Below are positions 1 through 11,970 of a DNA stretch of 47,500 nucleotides, one piece after another. Under the pieces are notes generated by a model. That model saw only the letters and a list, made by a program, of their open reading frames with translations, ran no database searches and had not been told where the DNA came from. Position numbers and translations under genes: made by a program. Origin of the DNA: Chrysomallon squamiferum (lineage: Eukaryota > Mollusca > Gastropoda > Neomphalida > Peltospiridae); NCBI GenBank assembly GCA_012295275.1, contig CM022676.1, positions 11,973,160 to 12,020,659 on the forward strand, in the 5' to 3' direction. Positions within the stretch are counted from its first letter, which is position 1. Every line of letters begins with the position of its first letter.

Positions 1-1078
1 GTGTGAGTCCAGTGTCTGTACAAGGCACTTGTCTAACTTGGGCTGTTGAAACTGGCAGTCGGGTGCTGTGTGAGTCCAGTGTCTGTTCAAGGCACTTGTC
101 TAACTGGGCTGTTGAAGCTGGCAGTCGGGTGCTGTGTGAGTCCAGTGTCTGTACAAGGCACTTGTCTAACTTGGGCTGTTGAAGCTGGCAGTCGGGTGCT
201 GTGTGAGTCCAGTGTCTGTACAAGGCACTTGTCTAACTTGGGCTGTTGAAGCTGGCAGTCGGGTGCTGTGTGAGTCCAGTGTCTGTACAAGGCACTTGTC
301 TAACTTGGGCTGTTTAAGCTGGCAGTCGGGTGCTGTGTGAGTCCAGAGTCTGTACAAGGCACTTGTCTAACTTGGGCTGTTGAAGCTGGCAGTCGGGTGC
401 TGTGTGAGTCCAGTGTCTGTACAAGGCACTTGTCTAACTTGGGCTGTTGAAGCTGGCAGTCGGGTGCTGTGTGAGTCCAGTGTCTGTTCAAGGCACTTGT
501 CTAACTGTTGTTGAAGGCTGTTTAAGCTGGCAGTCGGTCGGGTGCTGTGTGAGTCCAGTGTCTGTTCAAGGCACTTGTCTAACTTGGGCTGTTGAAGCTG
601 GCAGTCGGGTGCTGTGTGAGTCCAGTGTCTGTACAAGGCACTTGTCTAACTTGGGCTGTTGAAACTGGCAGTCGGGTGCTGTGTGAGTCCAGTGTCTGTT
701 CAAGGCACTTGTCTAACTTGGGCTGTTGAAGCTGGCAGTCGGGTGCTGTGTGAGTCCAGTGTCTGTACAAGGCACTTGTCTAACGGGCTGGGCTCGGGTG
801 CTGAAGTCCAGTGTCTGGCAGTCAGGGGTGCTGTGTGAGTCCAGTGTCTGTACAAGGCACTTGTCTAACTTGGGCTGTTGAAGCTGGCAGTCTGGCAGTC
901 CAGTGCTGTGTGGGCTGTCCAGTGTCTGTCTGTAAAGGCACTTGTCTAACTTGGGCTGTTGAAGCTGGCAGTCGGGTGCTGTGTGAGTTCAGTGTCTGTA
1001 CAAGGCACTTGTCTAACTTGGGCTGTTGAAGCTGGCAGTCGGGTGCTGTGTGAGTCCAGTGTCTGTTCAAGGCACTGT
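1..1078. repeat. 67-bp minisatellite array
   Basis: About 16 tandem copies of a 67-bp unit (first clean unit 121-187) with point changes, plus short rearranged units near 505-545 and 780-945. Because 67 is not a multiple of three and the unit lacks stops in some frames, it creates several spurious open frames on both strands. I see no gene. It runs off the left edge of the window. Confidence 0.95.
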
Positions 1079-1238
1079 CGAAGGTACAGGACGAAGGCTC
1101 CAAGTGCGGCGGGGTCTTGTCTCAGGACTGTATTGGTGTAGATGGCAGGCGGTGATGTGGTAGTTCTTCACGGTTTCGTTTCCGTAGTGTACTTAAGGAC
1201 CTGATGCCAGTGACGTCTGTAGGAGGGAGGGTGTGGTC

Positions 1239-1430
1239 AGTTCACTGAGCTATCCCAAACAAGAGTTAGCATCAATTAAACAGTGAAATATCAAGTTCAC
1301 TGAGCTATCCCAAGCAAGAGTTAGCATTAATTAAACAGTGAAATACCAAGTTCACTGAGCTATCCCAAGCAAGAGTTAGCATCAATTAAACAGTGAAATA
1401 CCAAGTTCACTGAGCTATCCCATGATAGCA
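1239..1430. repeat. 55-bp tandem repeat, about 3.5 copies
   Basis: The motif beginning AGTTCACTGAGCTATCCCA recurs at 1239, 1294, 1349 and 1404, an exact 55-bp period. A short run of ACAAACTGTCTA-like 12-mers follows at about 1470-1530. No coding signal is seen. Confidence 0.9.
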
Positions 1431-1689
1431 ACAGTGAGGCCAGCCAATCAAACTAACTACACTGGCTCACAAACTGTCTAACAAACTGTGTAAGAAACTG
1501 TCTCACAAACTGTCTAACAAACTGGTGCCGGAGAAATGGGGTGAAACCTGAAAGAGTAGTTCCGGTCTGGTGAGGAAAAAACTTCCGGTTTTCTGGTCTT
1601 TCCAGATTTCAGGACGCCGGATAATTGGTCCGGTACCTGTAATACCATACTCAGTATCTAACAATTTTACTAAAAAAGTATAGTTTAAT

Positions 1690-1912
1690 AATGCTCTACT
1701 CACAGTGTAAACATCTTGTATTATGTAATATTCTACTCACAGTGTAATAATGCTGTACTATGTAATATTCTACTCACAGTGTAATAATACTGTACTATAT
1801 AACATTCTACTCACAGTGTAATAATCCTGTACTATGTAATATTCTACTCACAGTGTAATAATACTGTACTATGTAATATTCTACTCACAGTGTAATAATG
1901 CTCTACTCACTA
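1690..1912. repeat. 37-bp tandem repeat, about 5-6 copies
   Basis: TTCTACTCACAGTGTAATAA recurs at 1731, 1768, 1805 and onward, a 37-bp period. Non-coding and AT-rich. Confidence 0.9.
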
Positions 1913-1969
1913 TGATACTCAGTTACCTGTCCACCCAATGTGTAACTGATGTGTACAGTCCTGTCTACT

Positions 1970-2325
1970 TGGTGCATATCTACTGCTTACATTCCAGTCT
2001 ACTCGGTGTATAATTACTGTCTACACTTCTGTCTACTCAGTGTATAACTACTGTCTACACTCCTGTCTACTCAGTGTATAATTACTGTCTACACTCCTGT
2101 CTTCTCGGTTTATAACTACTGTCTACACTCCTGTCTACTCGATGTATAACTACTGTCTATACTCCTGTCTACTCCGTGTATAACTACTGTCTACACTCCT
2201 GCCTACTCAGTGTATAACTACTGTCTACACTTCCGGCTACTCGGTGTATAATTACTGTCTACACTCCTGTCTACTTGCTGTTTAATTATTCTCTTCACTC
2301 CTGTCTACTCGATGTATAATTAATG
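1970..2325. repeat. 34-bp minisatellite (inverted relative to blocks A-C)
   Basis: About 10 copies of a 34-bp unit containing CTGTCTACTCAGTGTATAA (for example 2041 to 2075). The reverse complement of this unit lies at the matching place upstream of the minus-strand two-Ig genes (19019-19185, 25854-26010, and degraded at 32505-32600). It therefore travels with the gene and sits just 5' of its signal exon. Confidence 0.9.
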
Positions 2326-2350
2326 TTGAATTTGAAATTTAATTTAACAG

Positions 2351-2727
2351 ATGCAGATGTCTTCTGTGATTTTCCTTTCATTGGTTACATCGGTGAATCA
2401 CGTGATATGTGAGTTCATTATTTGTAATCACATCAACAACGGCAACAATAACAGCTTTGATAATGATAACAACAACAACACTAAAATACAATGACAGTTA
2501 TAATGACTGCAAAACATCCACTACAACAACAAAGACAAAAACAATAACTACTGCTACAACTACCACCAGTACTACTTCTGCTGCTGGTATTACCACTACT
2601 ATTACTACTACTACTACTACTACTACTATTACTACTATTACAAAAACTACTACTACTATCACCAGTACTACTACTGCTACTACTATCACTAATAGAAAAA
2701 GAAGAAAAAGAAGAGGAAGAAGAACAG

Positions 2728-2797
<70 letters not shown>

Positions 2798-2865
2798 AAG
2801 AAGAAGAAGAAGAAGAAGAAGAGAAGAAGAAGAAGAAGAAGAAGAAGAAGAAGAAGAAGAAGAAG

Positions 2866-2897
<32 letters not shown>

Positions 2898-2949
2898 GAA
2901 GAAGAAGAAGAAGAAGAAGAAGAAGAAGAAGAAGAAGAAGAAGAAGAAG

Positions 2950-2981
<32 letters not shown>

Positions 2982-3003
2982 GAAGAAGAAGAAGAAGAAG
3001 AAG

Positions 3004-3035
<32 letters not shown>

Positions 3036-4287
3036 GAAGTAGAAGTAGAAAAGTAAAATGACCATAAGAGTCATTCACCGCAACAACTACAACAACAACA
3101 ACACAAACAATAAGGAAGAAAATAATCTGAGTTCACTTGAAATATTTTCAGTTTACACTTTGGGCTCATATCAAACATTCTGAGTATACAGGCTGAGTTG
3201 ACACGAAACATTTTCAGTACACGCTATCAATTGTTGTCAGCTTATTTCAGCTGTGTACGTAAGATTCTCACTAATCAATACAAAAAATATTTCGTGTCTA
3301 CAGGTTTTGGACAGGTAGTGCTTACCTATAGTACCAACAAGGCCATACCAAACAGAAATTTTACGTTCACGTGTGCAGTACACGTGCATTACAGCGCGTT
3401 TGTCGTGAAATTCTACGAGGCAGATTCGCACGGCAGTAGGCTGAGGTATGGTAACGTATACCAGACACGGGATGGGTACTGTGGAGCAATGATTAAGCAA
3501 TGGCCGAACGAGAATGACGTTACCTGTGGACTGAACACAGAGAAGAACGGCTTAGTGTGGAGAGTGTACCACTATACAATCGAGAGAGTTGGACGTCTGC
3601 AGTGGTTACCCGAGGTTACGTTCTGGAGGTGTCAGGCATCTTCTCAGAAGAGCAATGCACTCCGTTTTACCAAAGCGAAAAATCGTGAGTTTTATGTATT
3701 TATCAGTTTTATTATCTTCCATCACGTCTTTTATCGATTCATGACTGTTTTTTTTATTTTATTTTTTAGTTAAAACTGCATCATTTTATTTAATTTTTTT
3801 TTTTACTATTATTCATTTCAAATATATGATATAGACTAGTATATGTTTGTCGTGATAACAATTAAAATTTTCATGACCAAGGAAATTGAATACAATATTA
3901 TATTGAAATTTTGCAGATGATGGGACTGGAATAGAACTAACTGCTTCAGACAGCGTTCTCGTACCAGAGTCGACCGTGGAACTGACGTGTTCAGTACCGA
4001 AAGATAAAGTGTCTTGTCCAGTTATCACTTTCTACAGAAAAGACAAATATTCTGAGAAATTCCATGAACCTTACGCCAGATTCCAGCAGAATAATGGTGA
4101 GTGTCTTTTACTAGACAACAAAACAGAGTTTGAAATGAGGTGCGGGGAAGGCACACGTGAAAGTGACCCGAGAGTAAGAAAATACCATCTGGTCATCAGC
4201 CGCGAGCAAATTAATGAGACTACCTGGCGATGTGGAACTGAAGAAGGCGAAACGAGTAACAAGGTTTTCCTAACAAGTGTAACGTAG
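2351..4287 (+). CDS. Secreted two-Ig-domain protein (269 aa, three exons)
   Basis: Exons are 2351-2408, 3304-3684 and 3917-4287, with GT-AG introns, all phase 1. Together they make 810 nt, or 269 aa. Exon 1 encodes a hydrophobic signal peptide (MQMSSVIFLSLVTSVNHVI) and its ATG follows AATTTAACAG. A second in-frame ATG at 2357 would give the same 52-nt exon length as the paralogues. Exon 2 is Ig domain 1, with cysteines in FTCAV, GYCGA, VTCGL and WRCQA. Exon 3 is Ig domain 2, with cysteines in LTCSV, GECLL, MRCGEGT and WRCGT, followed by TAG. An AATAAA lies at 4369-4374. There is no transmembrane segment. It is an inverted paralogue of the minus-strand genes at 17193, 24065 and 30833. Function is unknown. 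An extracellular recognition or defence role is inferred only from the Ig architecture and the family expansion. Confidence 0.82.
2540..3055. repeat. Intronic trinucleotide tract, (ACT)n, (AAT)n, then long (GAA)n
   Basis: This lies within intron 1 of the two-Ig gene. ACT/ATT triplets (2555-2690) pass into (AAT)n (2731-2768) and then about 290 bp of nearly pure GAA, a polypurine tract on the sense strand. The very long poly-E/poly-R reading frames here are artefacts of the repeat. Confidence 0.95.
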
Positions 4288-4368
4288 ACGTCCTGTAGAT
4301 TGCAACAAGTGTAATGTAGACGACGACATCCTGTAGATTGCATGTAACACGTCCACTATACAGTTTTA

Positions 4369-4374
4369 AATAAA
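4369..4374 (+). terminator. Polyadenylation signal AATAAA of the two-Ig gene
   Basis: AATAAA lies 82 nt after the TAG stop at 4285-4287, in a short AT-rich 3' region. Position and sense fit the end of this transcript. Confidence 0.55.
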
Positions 4375-4439
4375 AGCAAAATCAGTCATTTTGTTTTCTC
4401 CTTTTTTACATACATTTATTTGAAATACACTGTTCAATA

Positions 4440-5032
4440 TCATCTTTCTCTCTCTATGTTTATCTATCTATCTATCTTTCTATCTATTTATCTCTATCTT
4501 TCTATGTATCTATCTATCTGTCTGTCTGTCTATGTATATATCTATAAATGTGTGTGTCTGTGTGTCTCTTTCTATGTATGTGTTTGTGTGCTTCTGTGTG
4601 TCAAATCATGTGTTTGTGTGTTTCTCTGTGTATGTGTTTGTGCGTGTGTTTCTGTGTCTGTGTATGCATGTGTTTGTGTGTTTCTGTGTCTGTGTATGTG
4701 TTTGTGGGTGTGTTTCTGTCTCTGTGTATGTATGTGTTTGTGTGTTTCTGTGTCTGTGTATATGTGTGTGGGTGTGTTTCTGTGTCTGTGCATGTGTTTG
4801 TGGGTGTGTTTCTGTGTCTGTATCTGTGTTTGTGGGTGTGTTTCTGTGTCTGTGTTTGTGGGTGTGTGTTTCTGTGTCTGTGTATGTGTTTGTGGGTGTG
4901 TTTCTGTGTCTGTGTTTGTGGGTGTGTGTTTTTGTGTCTGTGTATGTTGTTGTGTGTTTCTGTGTCCGTGTATGTGTTTGAGAATGTGTTTCTGTGTCTG
5001 TGTATGTGTTTGTGGATGTGTTTTTGTGCTGC
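4440..5032. repeat. (TATC)n followed by TGTGTTTCTGTGTC-type minisatellite
   Basis: Tetranucleotide TATC/TGTC runs (4450-4535) pass into an imperfect array of roughly 30-36 bp GT-rich units (4550-5030). Cys/Val-rich frames here are repeat artefacts. Confidence 0.9.
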
Positions 5033-6221
5033 TCAGAAAATAGGTCTGTTTTTTGTTTCACGTAGACAGATATTATTGGAGGCGAGTACCAAGCTGAATT
5101 TATATACAGATTGACTGAAACAGCTATGATGGATGCTATTTCACTGTTTACTAAATGATATATTTTTTTAATTTATAAATATATTTACTAAAGATCACTT
5201 GATCACTGGTGTTTAGTAAATCATTGTTGTCTTTTTTTCAGTTTCATTAAATCTATTCACTGCTATAGACATCTGCAGTTCCAGAGATAACACGCTTTAG
5301 AAATTTCACAAGAATGATTTTTGTTTTACTTTTTTTATTTCATTATGTATGATTTCATTTTATTTATTTATTTATTTTGTTTGTTTGTTTGTTTGTTTGG
5401 TTGTTTGTTTGTTTATTTATTTATTTATTTTGTTTGTTTGTTTGTTTATTTATTTATTTAATTTGAATTATTTATTTGATTTGTTTTCTTGTCATATATT
5501 TATTTGCTTTATATTATTTTATTTTTGATTTTCTGTTTTGTTTTGATATAATGTAAAACTTTTTTTTTGTCAATATTTATTTATAAACACGTAAAAACTT
5601 TAAAATATAAATAAATAAATAAATAAAATTTAAAGAAATAAATGCCATTACTAAAACATTAATTAAACTATGTTAATTTGAACAAGAAATAAAAAGGAAA
5701 CAAAATAATGTAGGTAAATGAATGAATGAATGAACGAATTCAATGAATAAACTAACAAATAAATAGATAAAGTTGCAAGTGAAAACAATTGTTAGTAATT
5801 ATTTAGCGACACGGAAAATATTTTTGACTAATTTAAATTTTTTAGTGAAATGAAGTGAAAACAGAGATAAACTGAGACAGTATACATATGTATATTCCCT
5901 GCGGATCACCAATTGGTAGAGAGGTAAATATGTAGATGTATACACAGGCAGATAGACACACAGTTAAATAAATAGAAATATAGACAGATACATAGATAGA
6001 TAATAAATCAAAACGGGTATCATGCTTATCATCATCTTTGTTGTTATTGTTGTTGTCGTTGGTCTGCTTATTTATTTATTTATTTAAAACGAGTGCGTTT
6101 GTAGATAAATACATTTAATGTCAGCCATAAAATAAAATAATGAAGGATATGAGAACAACAGAAAAGAAAATGGTATAATAAAAATTAGGGTATGTTGTCA
6201 GTTTGTATACGTGTATATGTA

Positions 6222-6264
<43 letters not shown>

Positions 6265-6760
6265 TATACATACATACACACACAGAAGCATGCAGTCATA
6301 CTTACACAGATGCATTCATAGAAAGAAATAGAAACATACGTGCGTAAAATATACAGAAAACGAATAACTGTTTTTCAGTGGTCAAGCAAATTTTCTCATT
6401 CTAAGACAACTGCTCCCTGAAAAATAATAGACCTCATATAAAGTGAAATTGAGAGTGCGTAGTTCTCTAGCAAAGCTTTGTACAGGTTCACTGAAGAATT
6501 CTTACAACAGTTCGCTGAAACTTTTCAGTTTTCACACGTTTATGTGTGGTGCTAATCCGTTTACATCTGTGCAGAATGTGTCAGTTTTCGCGCTGTCTGA
6601 ACAATCTCAACACATGCTGTGATGCTTCTTGGTATTTTCCAATATTCTGGTTTATTTCCAGATCATCAGAGCTTGTTCACGCTGTAAAATGTCTAGAAAC
6701 TTCCAGAAATCCAGACGGCTGGTGCCAGTGTTTGACTGGAAGCGACAGTGCCACCCTTCC
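5033..6760. other. AT-rich stretch with simple repeats, no gene seen
   Basis: Contains (TTTA)n/(TTTG)n at 5330-5470, (AAAT)n near 5605, (GATA)-like runs near 5980, and (GT)n at about 6220-6262. 6360-6760 is non-repetitive and has one short open frame (6546-6773) that I do not recognise and do not call coding. Confidence 0.7.
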
Positions 6761-6828
6761 ACGACGTTGTTAGTCCGCGACGTTGTTAGTCCACGACGTT
6801 GTTAGTTCGCGACGTTGTTAGTCCACGA
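6761..6828. repeat. 16-bp tandem repeat, four copies
   Basis: GACGTTGTTAGTCCRC is repeated four times head to tail. It forms the end of the minus-strand open fragment at 6786-7049. Confidence 0.85.
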
Positions 6829-7130
6829 TGAATTCTCTTCCAACCGCTGGTGCACGCTCCCCGCTGGCGACCGATGACGTTGTCCTCAAAGTACACAGAG
6901 TCATCATCATCAGCTTCAAAAGCTGCTGTTACTGCATCCACTGGAACGAATGCACTTGCAGCTATCAGCAAAGCAAACTCTTTATCAGTATTGTAACGAA
7001 TTGCCAGACTAATGAGTTGAATTTGGCGCCTGATGAAAGAAGCATCCAGTCACAATACAGTTTAGCTGTACAGACGCGTTGTCTTCTTCCTTCACACTCG
7101 TAAGAAATCTATCCACCTCTGACTTCCTTA
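6786..7130 (-). pseudogene. Decayed coding-like fragment, unrecognised
   Basis: On the minus strand a frame opens with MSDIRKSEVDRFL near 7130 and runs to a stop near 7010. A second frame, starting after a TGA at about 7050 and reading IRRQIQLISLAIRYNTDKEF, continues to a stop at 6786-6788. Composition is protein-like (charged, non-repetitive, with an acidic EADDDD stretch), unlike the surrounding simple sequence. The two halves look like one reading frame broken by a frameshift. It may be a remnant of a transposon-encoded protein, since a DNA-transposon end lies next to it. I do not recognise the family. Confidence 0.3.
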
Positions 7131-7298
7131 TGTCGGACATACACACAGTTTTTGAAGGCAAGACTCAGTGAACTCCGTATTATAGAATGTAATAGTTTTG
7201 CCACAAGGCGTGACCTTGGATATTGTTTCATTCATCTCAATTATACATCACTGGCCAAATCAAAGGAATCGTTAGCATTTAATTAGCCAGAATTAGTT

Positions 7299-7632
7299 CT
7301 ATTATTATTATTATTATTTTCTATGATTTCATGCTTTAATTCAATGGACATCATCCGCTTCTTCTTCTCAGCACTGTCCTTTGCACTCACATTCTTAGGA
7401 TCCATGGTAACACAACAGAAATGCTTCCACGGCGAGATAACCACGTGAAGGAAAACAAGTGAGACTTGGAGGATGTTGTGTTGTTCGTTGCGCCAACTAG
7501 CGGCGGCGTGTCTGAATCTAGCTCGTAACTCGGATTTTGGCTCGCAATTCAAAGCAAAAAATCGACCGGGCGGCTGCTCGTAACTCAGAAAACTCGTAAG
7601 TTGGAGCACTCGTAACTCTAGGTACCACTGTA
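7299..7632 (-). mobile_element. Truncated Tigger/pogo-like DNA transposon end
   Basis: The minus strand from 7630 begins CAGTGGTACCTAGAGTTACG, with a flanking TA at 7631-7632 and further TTACGAG motifs inside. This resembles terminal inverted repeats of the pogo/Tigger branch of Tc1-mariner elements, which insert at TA. Further in, from an ATG at 7403-7405, the frame reads about 30 residues (KKKRMMSIELKHEIIE) resembling the start of the CENP-B/pogo-type helix-turn-helix DNA-binding domain. It then runs into an (ATT)n tract at 7299-7316. No catalytic domain is visible, so this is a dead fragment. Family assignment is from memory of the motif style. Confidence 0.5.
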
Positions 7633-8554
7633 TGTATATTATTATTCAACAATATATATATAGTATTATGGGTGATATATAGAGCGATTTTCTTATACAC
7701 TATACGGTGTAACTTGAACTGAGGTAATGATGGCGTCATTCTAAAACGTTACTGAAACATTACATGAATAAATGTGAGATGGTAGATCTTTATTTGTGAT
7801 AAGATAAGAAGAAAGTATCAACCCATCATCCATCGTATTTTGAAAGTGAGTAATTCTATCAGTGTGATGTTTACATTTCACTTTGTTTTGTGTCTCAACT
7901 CACCCGTCTTACTGCGTCCTGTTGTCAACAGAAAGTACATAAAAGGGTTTTAGTTTTTAGAATTTCAAATCGAATCATAAAAACACGGGCAGAATAATAA
8001 AGTGATATTTATCACATAGAATGAAAGTGGCTAATCCACAACAGAACTATTTTTAAATATTATATGCAAATAGATTAATTAGTGTACAAGACACTGACAA
8101 TAAGAAAATATGAATAATTAAGAGCATTTATTTTATTAATTTCAGTATTTTATTTATTTATTTATTTATTTGTTTGTTTGTTTTTGTTTTTTGACTATTT
8201 ATTTATCTATCTATCAATATATATTTACTTGTTTATGCTTTCTTTCTTCGTTCATTCAATCGTTCGTGTATTTATTTACTTCCAGAAACAAGTAAGTACA
8301 TACGTACTTTCACAGATGAATTCATTCTCCAGCGCAGATATTATAACAACAAACAAACAAGCAAACAAAAAATGTATATAAATAAAATAAAATAGAATAA
8401 ACATTTCCATTTGATGTCTTATTTTTTAATATTTTCTTTGTTATCATTTAGTTAATGACTGGACATTCTGGTCTTCAAGCACAAACTGAATTTCTCTCTC
8501 AGTGAGAACTTGTATAATACGTGCCTCTATTTGATGATGATGATGATGATGATG

Positions 8555-8607
<53 letters not shown>

Positions 8608-9085
8608 CATAATAATAATATTACTAATACCTCTATCACAATTACCACTAACTGTATTCAATGTTTTTGAAACTGTAGCTATCGCTCAATTGTTTAAACA
8701 GGTTGGACTGTATGGCTACGATTATTTTACACAACCATTTAATTAATTCAAGTATTCATTCATAAAATAATAACAAATAAAAAACTACGTTGCAATTTTA
8801 TTTTCTGATACGGTCGCTTATGACGTCGTACAAATGTATCGCATTCAGCAGCAGTAAAATATAAAAAAACGTCGTCGACCACGTTTTATGTCGATGTTGC
8901 TAATTTTATATCCAACAGCTTGCTCAACGGTGAGTGACGTACCAGCTACAATTTGCATAATTTAATGTGAAACGTAAAACACTTTGAAAAGTTTTATTAC
9001 TGTTTAACGTTCATCTGGATTTCTAGCTGAATGGTGGTTATATGTTCATCTGAACTGAATAAAAAAAACACACACACGCCCACAC

Positions 9086-9127
<42 letters not shown>

Positions 9128-9521
9128 CCTGTGTTAAACCAACTGGATCTATTATTTTTTGTTATATACTCCTGTGTTATGGATCTGTTATTTTTTTTGG
9201 TCAGTTCATCACGTGACTCGGTTATCTGAGGGCTGGGGACTTGCAAGGATGCAATAGACATGGATTAATCTGCTTCTCCAGTATAACTGTGATTTCCTTG
9301 TGTCCAATAAATAAATAAATAAATAATAATAATAAATAAATAAATGAATAAAATAAAAAAGTGTTGAAGTTGTTTTAGAAGAGATTAAGGTTGCTTAAGT
9401 TTGTTTTCGTTGCTGTTCTGTTGCTGGATTTTGTTGATGCATTGGCTTTTATTTCTGTCGTATTTTGGTTTTTATTTTTTATTTATTTATTTAATTTGTT
9501 GGTGTTCTTTATTGTTTATCT

Positions 9522-9605
<84 letters not shown>

Positions 9606-10695
9606 ACATCGATTATATATATTTCCTTCATAATAAAAAAGTGAAAAGAACTAAATGCTATTAAAAAAAACAGCATTTAAGCATTTATATATCTATAAAT
9701 CAATAAGCAAACAAACAAAACAAAACAAACTCAGTCTTTTCAGAATAACTAGTCATCAATTCTATCTATCTATCTATCTATCTATGTCTATGTTTTTTGT
9801 CTAACTGTATATCACTCTATATATCCATTTACCAATATATTTATCTTCGTATGTACTTATATACGTATGTAGTATATATATAATATATCTATATCTATCT
9901 ATCTATCAATCTATCTATCTCTAAATATATATAAATATGTGAGTATGTCATCTATCATTTTATATATCTGTTCATGCATGTATGTTTGTAAGTATGTCTG
10001 TAAGTACGTATGTATCAATGTATCTAGCTCTAGGTCTGCTTATTTATCTACTACAGTTATGTCTACTACAATAACTCTACTACAACTGTTACTATTACCA
10101 TTAGTAGAACTATTTCTACTACTATTGCTACTACTATTACTTCTATTGCTACAACTACTCAAATTACTACTCTTATTTCCAATGCTACAATAATTATCAC
10201 ACTACTTTTACTACTACTAGTTCTACTATTACGACAATGACGTATGGTACCAAAGTGACAGAAACAACAAGTCCTATTACCTGCAGATATTCCAGTTCAC
10301 TTTACATTCGTCAGTTGTGTTTTAAATATGTGTTCACGTAATTTTCTGTTTCATATATTTTCCCGTTTTTTTTGTTTGTTTGTTTAGTATTTTTTTAGAA
10401 AGAAATCATGCAGATGTTTCTAGAACATATTAATGAACAGTGTGACGTGTTGTGTTCTGTATTTGTACAATTACTTTGACAGAGATATAAGCAAACTAAC
10501 AACAGCAGAATGAAACAAAAGGTAAAAGCAGAGATCACATTTTCTATAGCATTCATATTTATCTATCTAATCGATCTGTCTTTCTCTGTCTATCTATCTG
10601 TCTATTTTTCATCTATTTTCCAGCTTTATATTTATCTATCAATCTGCACAGACACACATATATACATTGCAACCACAACAACAACAACAATAACA

Positions 10696-10777
<82 letters not shown>

Positions 10778-10828
10778 AATAAATCCTTGTCGATGTATCG
10801 AATTGAAAATATTACATTTTAAAAATGA

Positions 10829-10881
<53 letters not shown>

Positions 10882-11076
10882 GAAAATCTTTGGAAAACGT
10901 AAATAAAACTATGACGAATACAGCAGTTAAAATCCTCTTTCTCTGTGTTTTTAATGTAATAAACACTTTCTTATTTGCATTTTCTATACAACCTTTTTAT
11001 CCTGATGTGATGGTTTTGATTTTTGTTTTCTATTTTAATTATTTATTAGTTTGTTTATTTGTGTGTTTGTTTGTAG
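7633..11076. other. Gene-poor stretch of simple repeats
   Basis: Simple repeats include (ATG)n/(AAT)n at 8523-8610, (TA)n near 9090-9118, (CA)n at 9524-9608, (TATC)n near 9765 and 9890, ACT-rich sequence at 10050-10230, (AAT)n at 10697-10783, and (TTA)n at about 10830-10880. A GTGAGT motif at 8931 follows a short ATG frame but lacks the AG|ATG pattern of the real signal exons. I call no gene here. Confidence 0.7.
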
Positions 11077-11440
11077 ATGGAATTCTTAAAAACTCTTCTG
11101 CTGATCATTATGTATGATCTTGCTGAAACACGAAGTAAGTTAATGTTTATACATAATAAGTAATAAATAGTTGTAGTAGTAGTAGTAGTAAAATCAGTAG
11201 AAGTAGTAGTAGTGTAAAATTAGTAGTAGTAGTTTTAGTAGCAGTCATAATTGTTATTGTTGTAATATTAGTAGTATTTCAGAGAATTAGAAAAAGAAGA
11301 AATGCTCTCTCTACTCAATATTATTATTATTATTATTATTATTGTTGTTGTTCTTGTTATTATTATTGTTATTATTATTGATGTTATTATTGTTATTATT
11401 ATTATTGTTATTATTGTTATTATTATTGTTATTATTATTA

Positions 11441-11478
<38 letters not shown>

Positions 11479-11485
11479 GTTATTG

Positions 11486-11535
<50 letters not shown>

Positions 11536-11934
11536 GTTATTATTATTATTGTTGTTGTTGTTGTTGTTGTTGTCGCAGTACCAGTGTTATCTATAAGCAA
11601 GTCGTCCGGGCCACGGCGAGGGTCAGTGATGTTGACGTGCACAGTGAACAACGCCGTCAACCTGCACGACGTCATCGGCTTCTCCACGACGCAGCGTCAT
11701 CTGACGTACGTGATGTTCTCGCAGATGTTTCACCGGTGCTACGTGGTGGACCAGGTGGACCACGACATGCACGCGACCTGCTCGCAGGGGACAGACCAGA
11801 GTTCGAGTTCCGTTAAGAAATACTCCCTGACAATCCCAGACACGTCGCCGCTCACACACAGACCCTGGTACTGCAAGCTGATGGACAACAAGATGCAGAG
11901 CAAGAACTTCGTAACAGTCAGCGAGAAACAGTGA
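11077..11934 (+). CDS. Secreted single-Ig-domain protein (137 aa, two exons)
   Basis: Exons are 11077-11134 and 11579-11934, together 414 nt. Exon 1 (58 nt, ending phase 1 at a GTAAGT donor) encodes a signal peptide starting MEFLKTLLLIIMYDL, with its ATG directly after TTTGTAG. Exon 2 begins after GTCGCAG and encodes one Ig-like domain with the family's four cysteines (LTCTV, HRCYV, ATCSQGT, WYCKL), then TGA. AATAAA motifs lie at 11947 and 11965. The exon is GC-rich compared with the flanking sequence. It lacks the F-Y motif of its neighbours (GFSTT instead) and is one of the most diverged members in the window. No membrane anchor is present. The specific role is unknown. Confidence 0.75.
11316..11572. 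repeat. Intronic (TTA/TTG)n microsatellite abutting a splice acceptor
   Basis: About 255 bp of TTA and TTG triplets run to the GTCGCAG acceptor of the downstream Ig exon. The repeat itself supplies the pyrimidine-rich tract. Poly-Ile/Leu frames here are repeat artefacts. Confidence 0.92.
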
Positions 11935-11946
11935 TAGACTGTCAGA

Positions 11947-11970
11947 AATAAACGTCATCCGCTGAATAAA
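11947..11970 (+). terminator. Tandem polyadenylation signals
   Basis: AATAAA at 11947-11952 and 11965-11970, 12-36 nt after the TGA at 11932-11934. They lie in an approximately 40-bp unit (GACTGTCAGAAATAAACGTC) that is repeated at 11977. Confidence 0.5.

Noticed and set aside
1-1141. Repeated Cys-containing frames in the 67-bp array
   Set aside because: A 67-bp period shifts frame each copy and is open on both strands by chance. There is no signal exon or splice logic.
2689-3078. Long poly-Glu, poly-Leu, poly-Ser and poly-Arg reading frames
   Set aside because: They are translations of (GAA)n and similar triplet repeats inside an intron. The same applies to Ser-Leu frames in (CT)n and Thr-Asp-Arg-Gln frames in (GACA)n.
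8896-8930. Possible extra signal exon ending in a GTGAGT donor
   Set aside because: The ATG is not preceded by AG, the exon would be 42 nt and phase 0, and no Ig exon follows. It does not fit the family plan.
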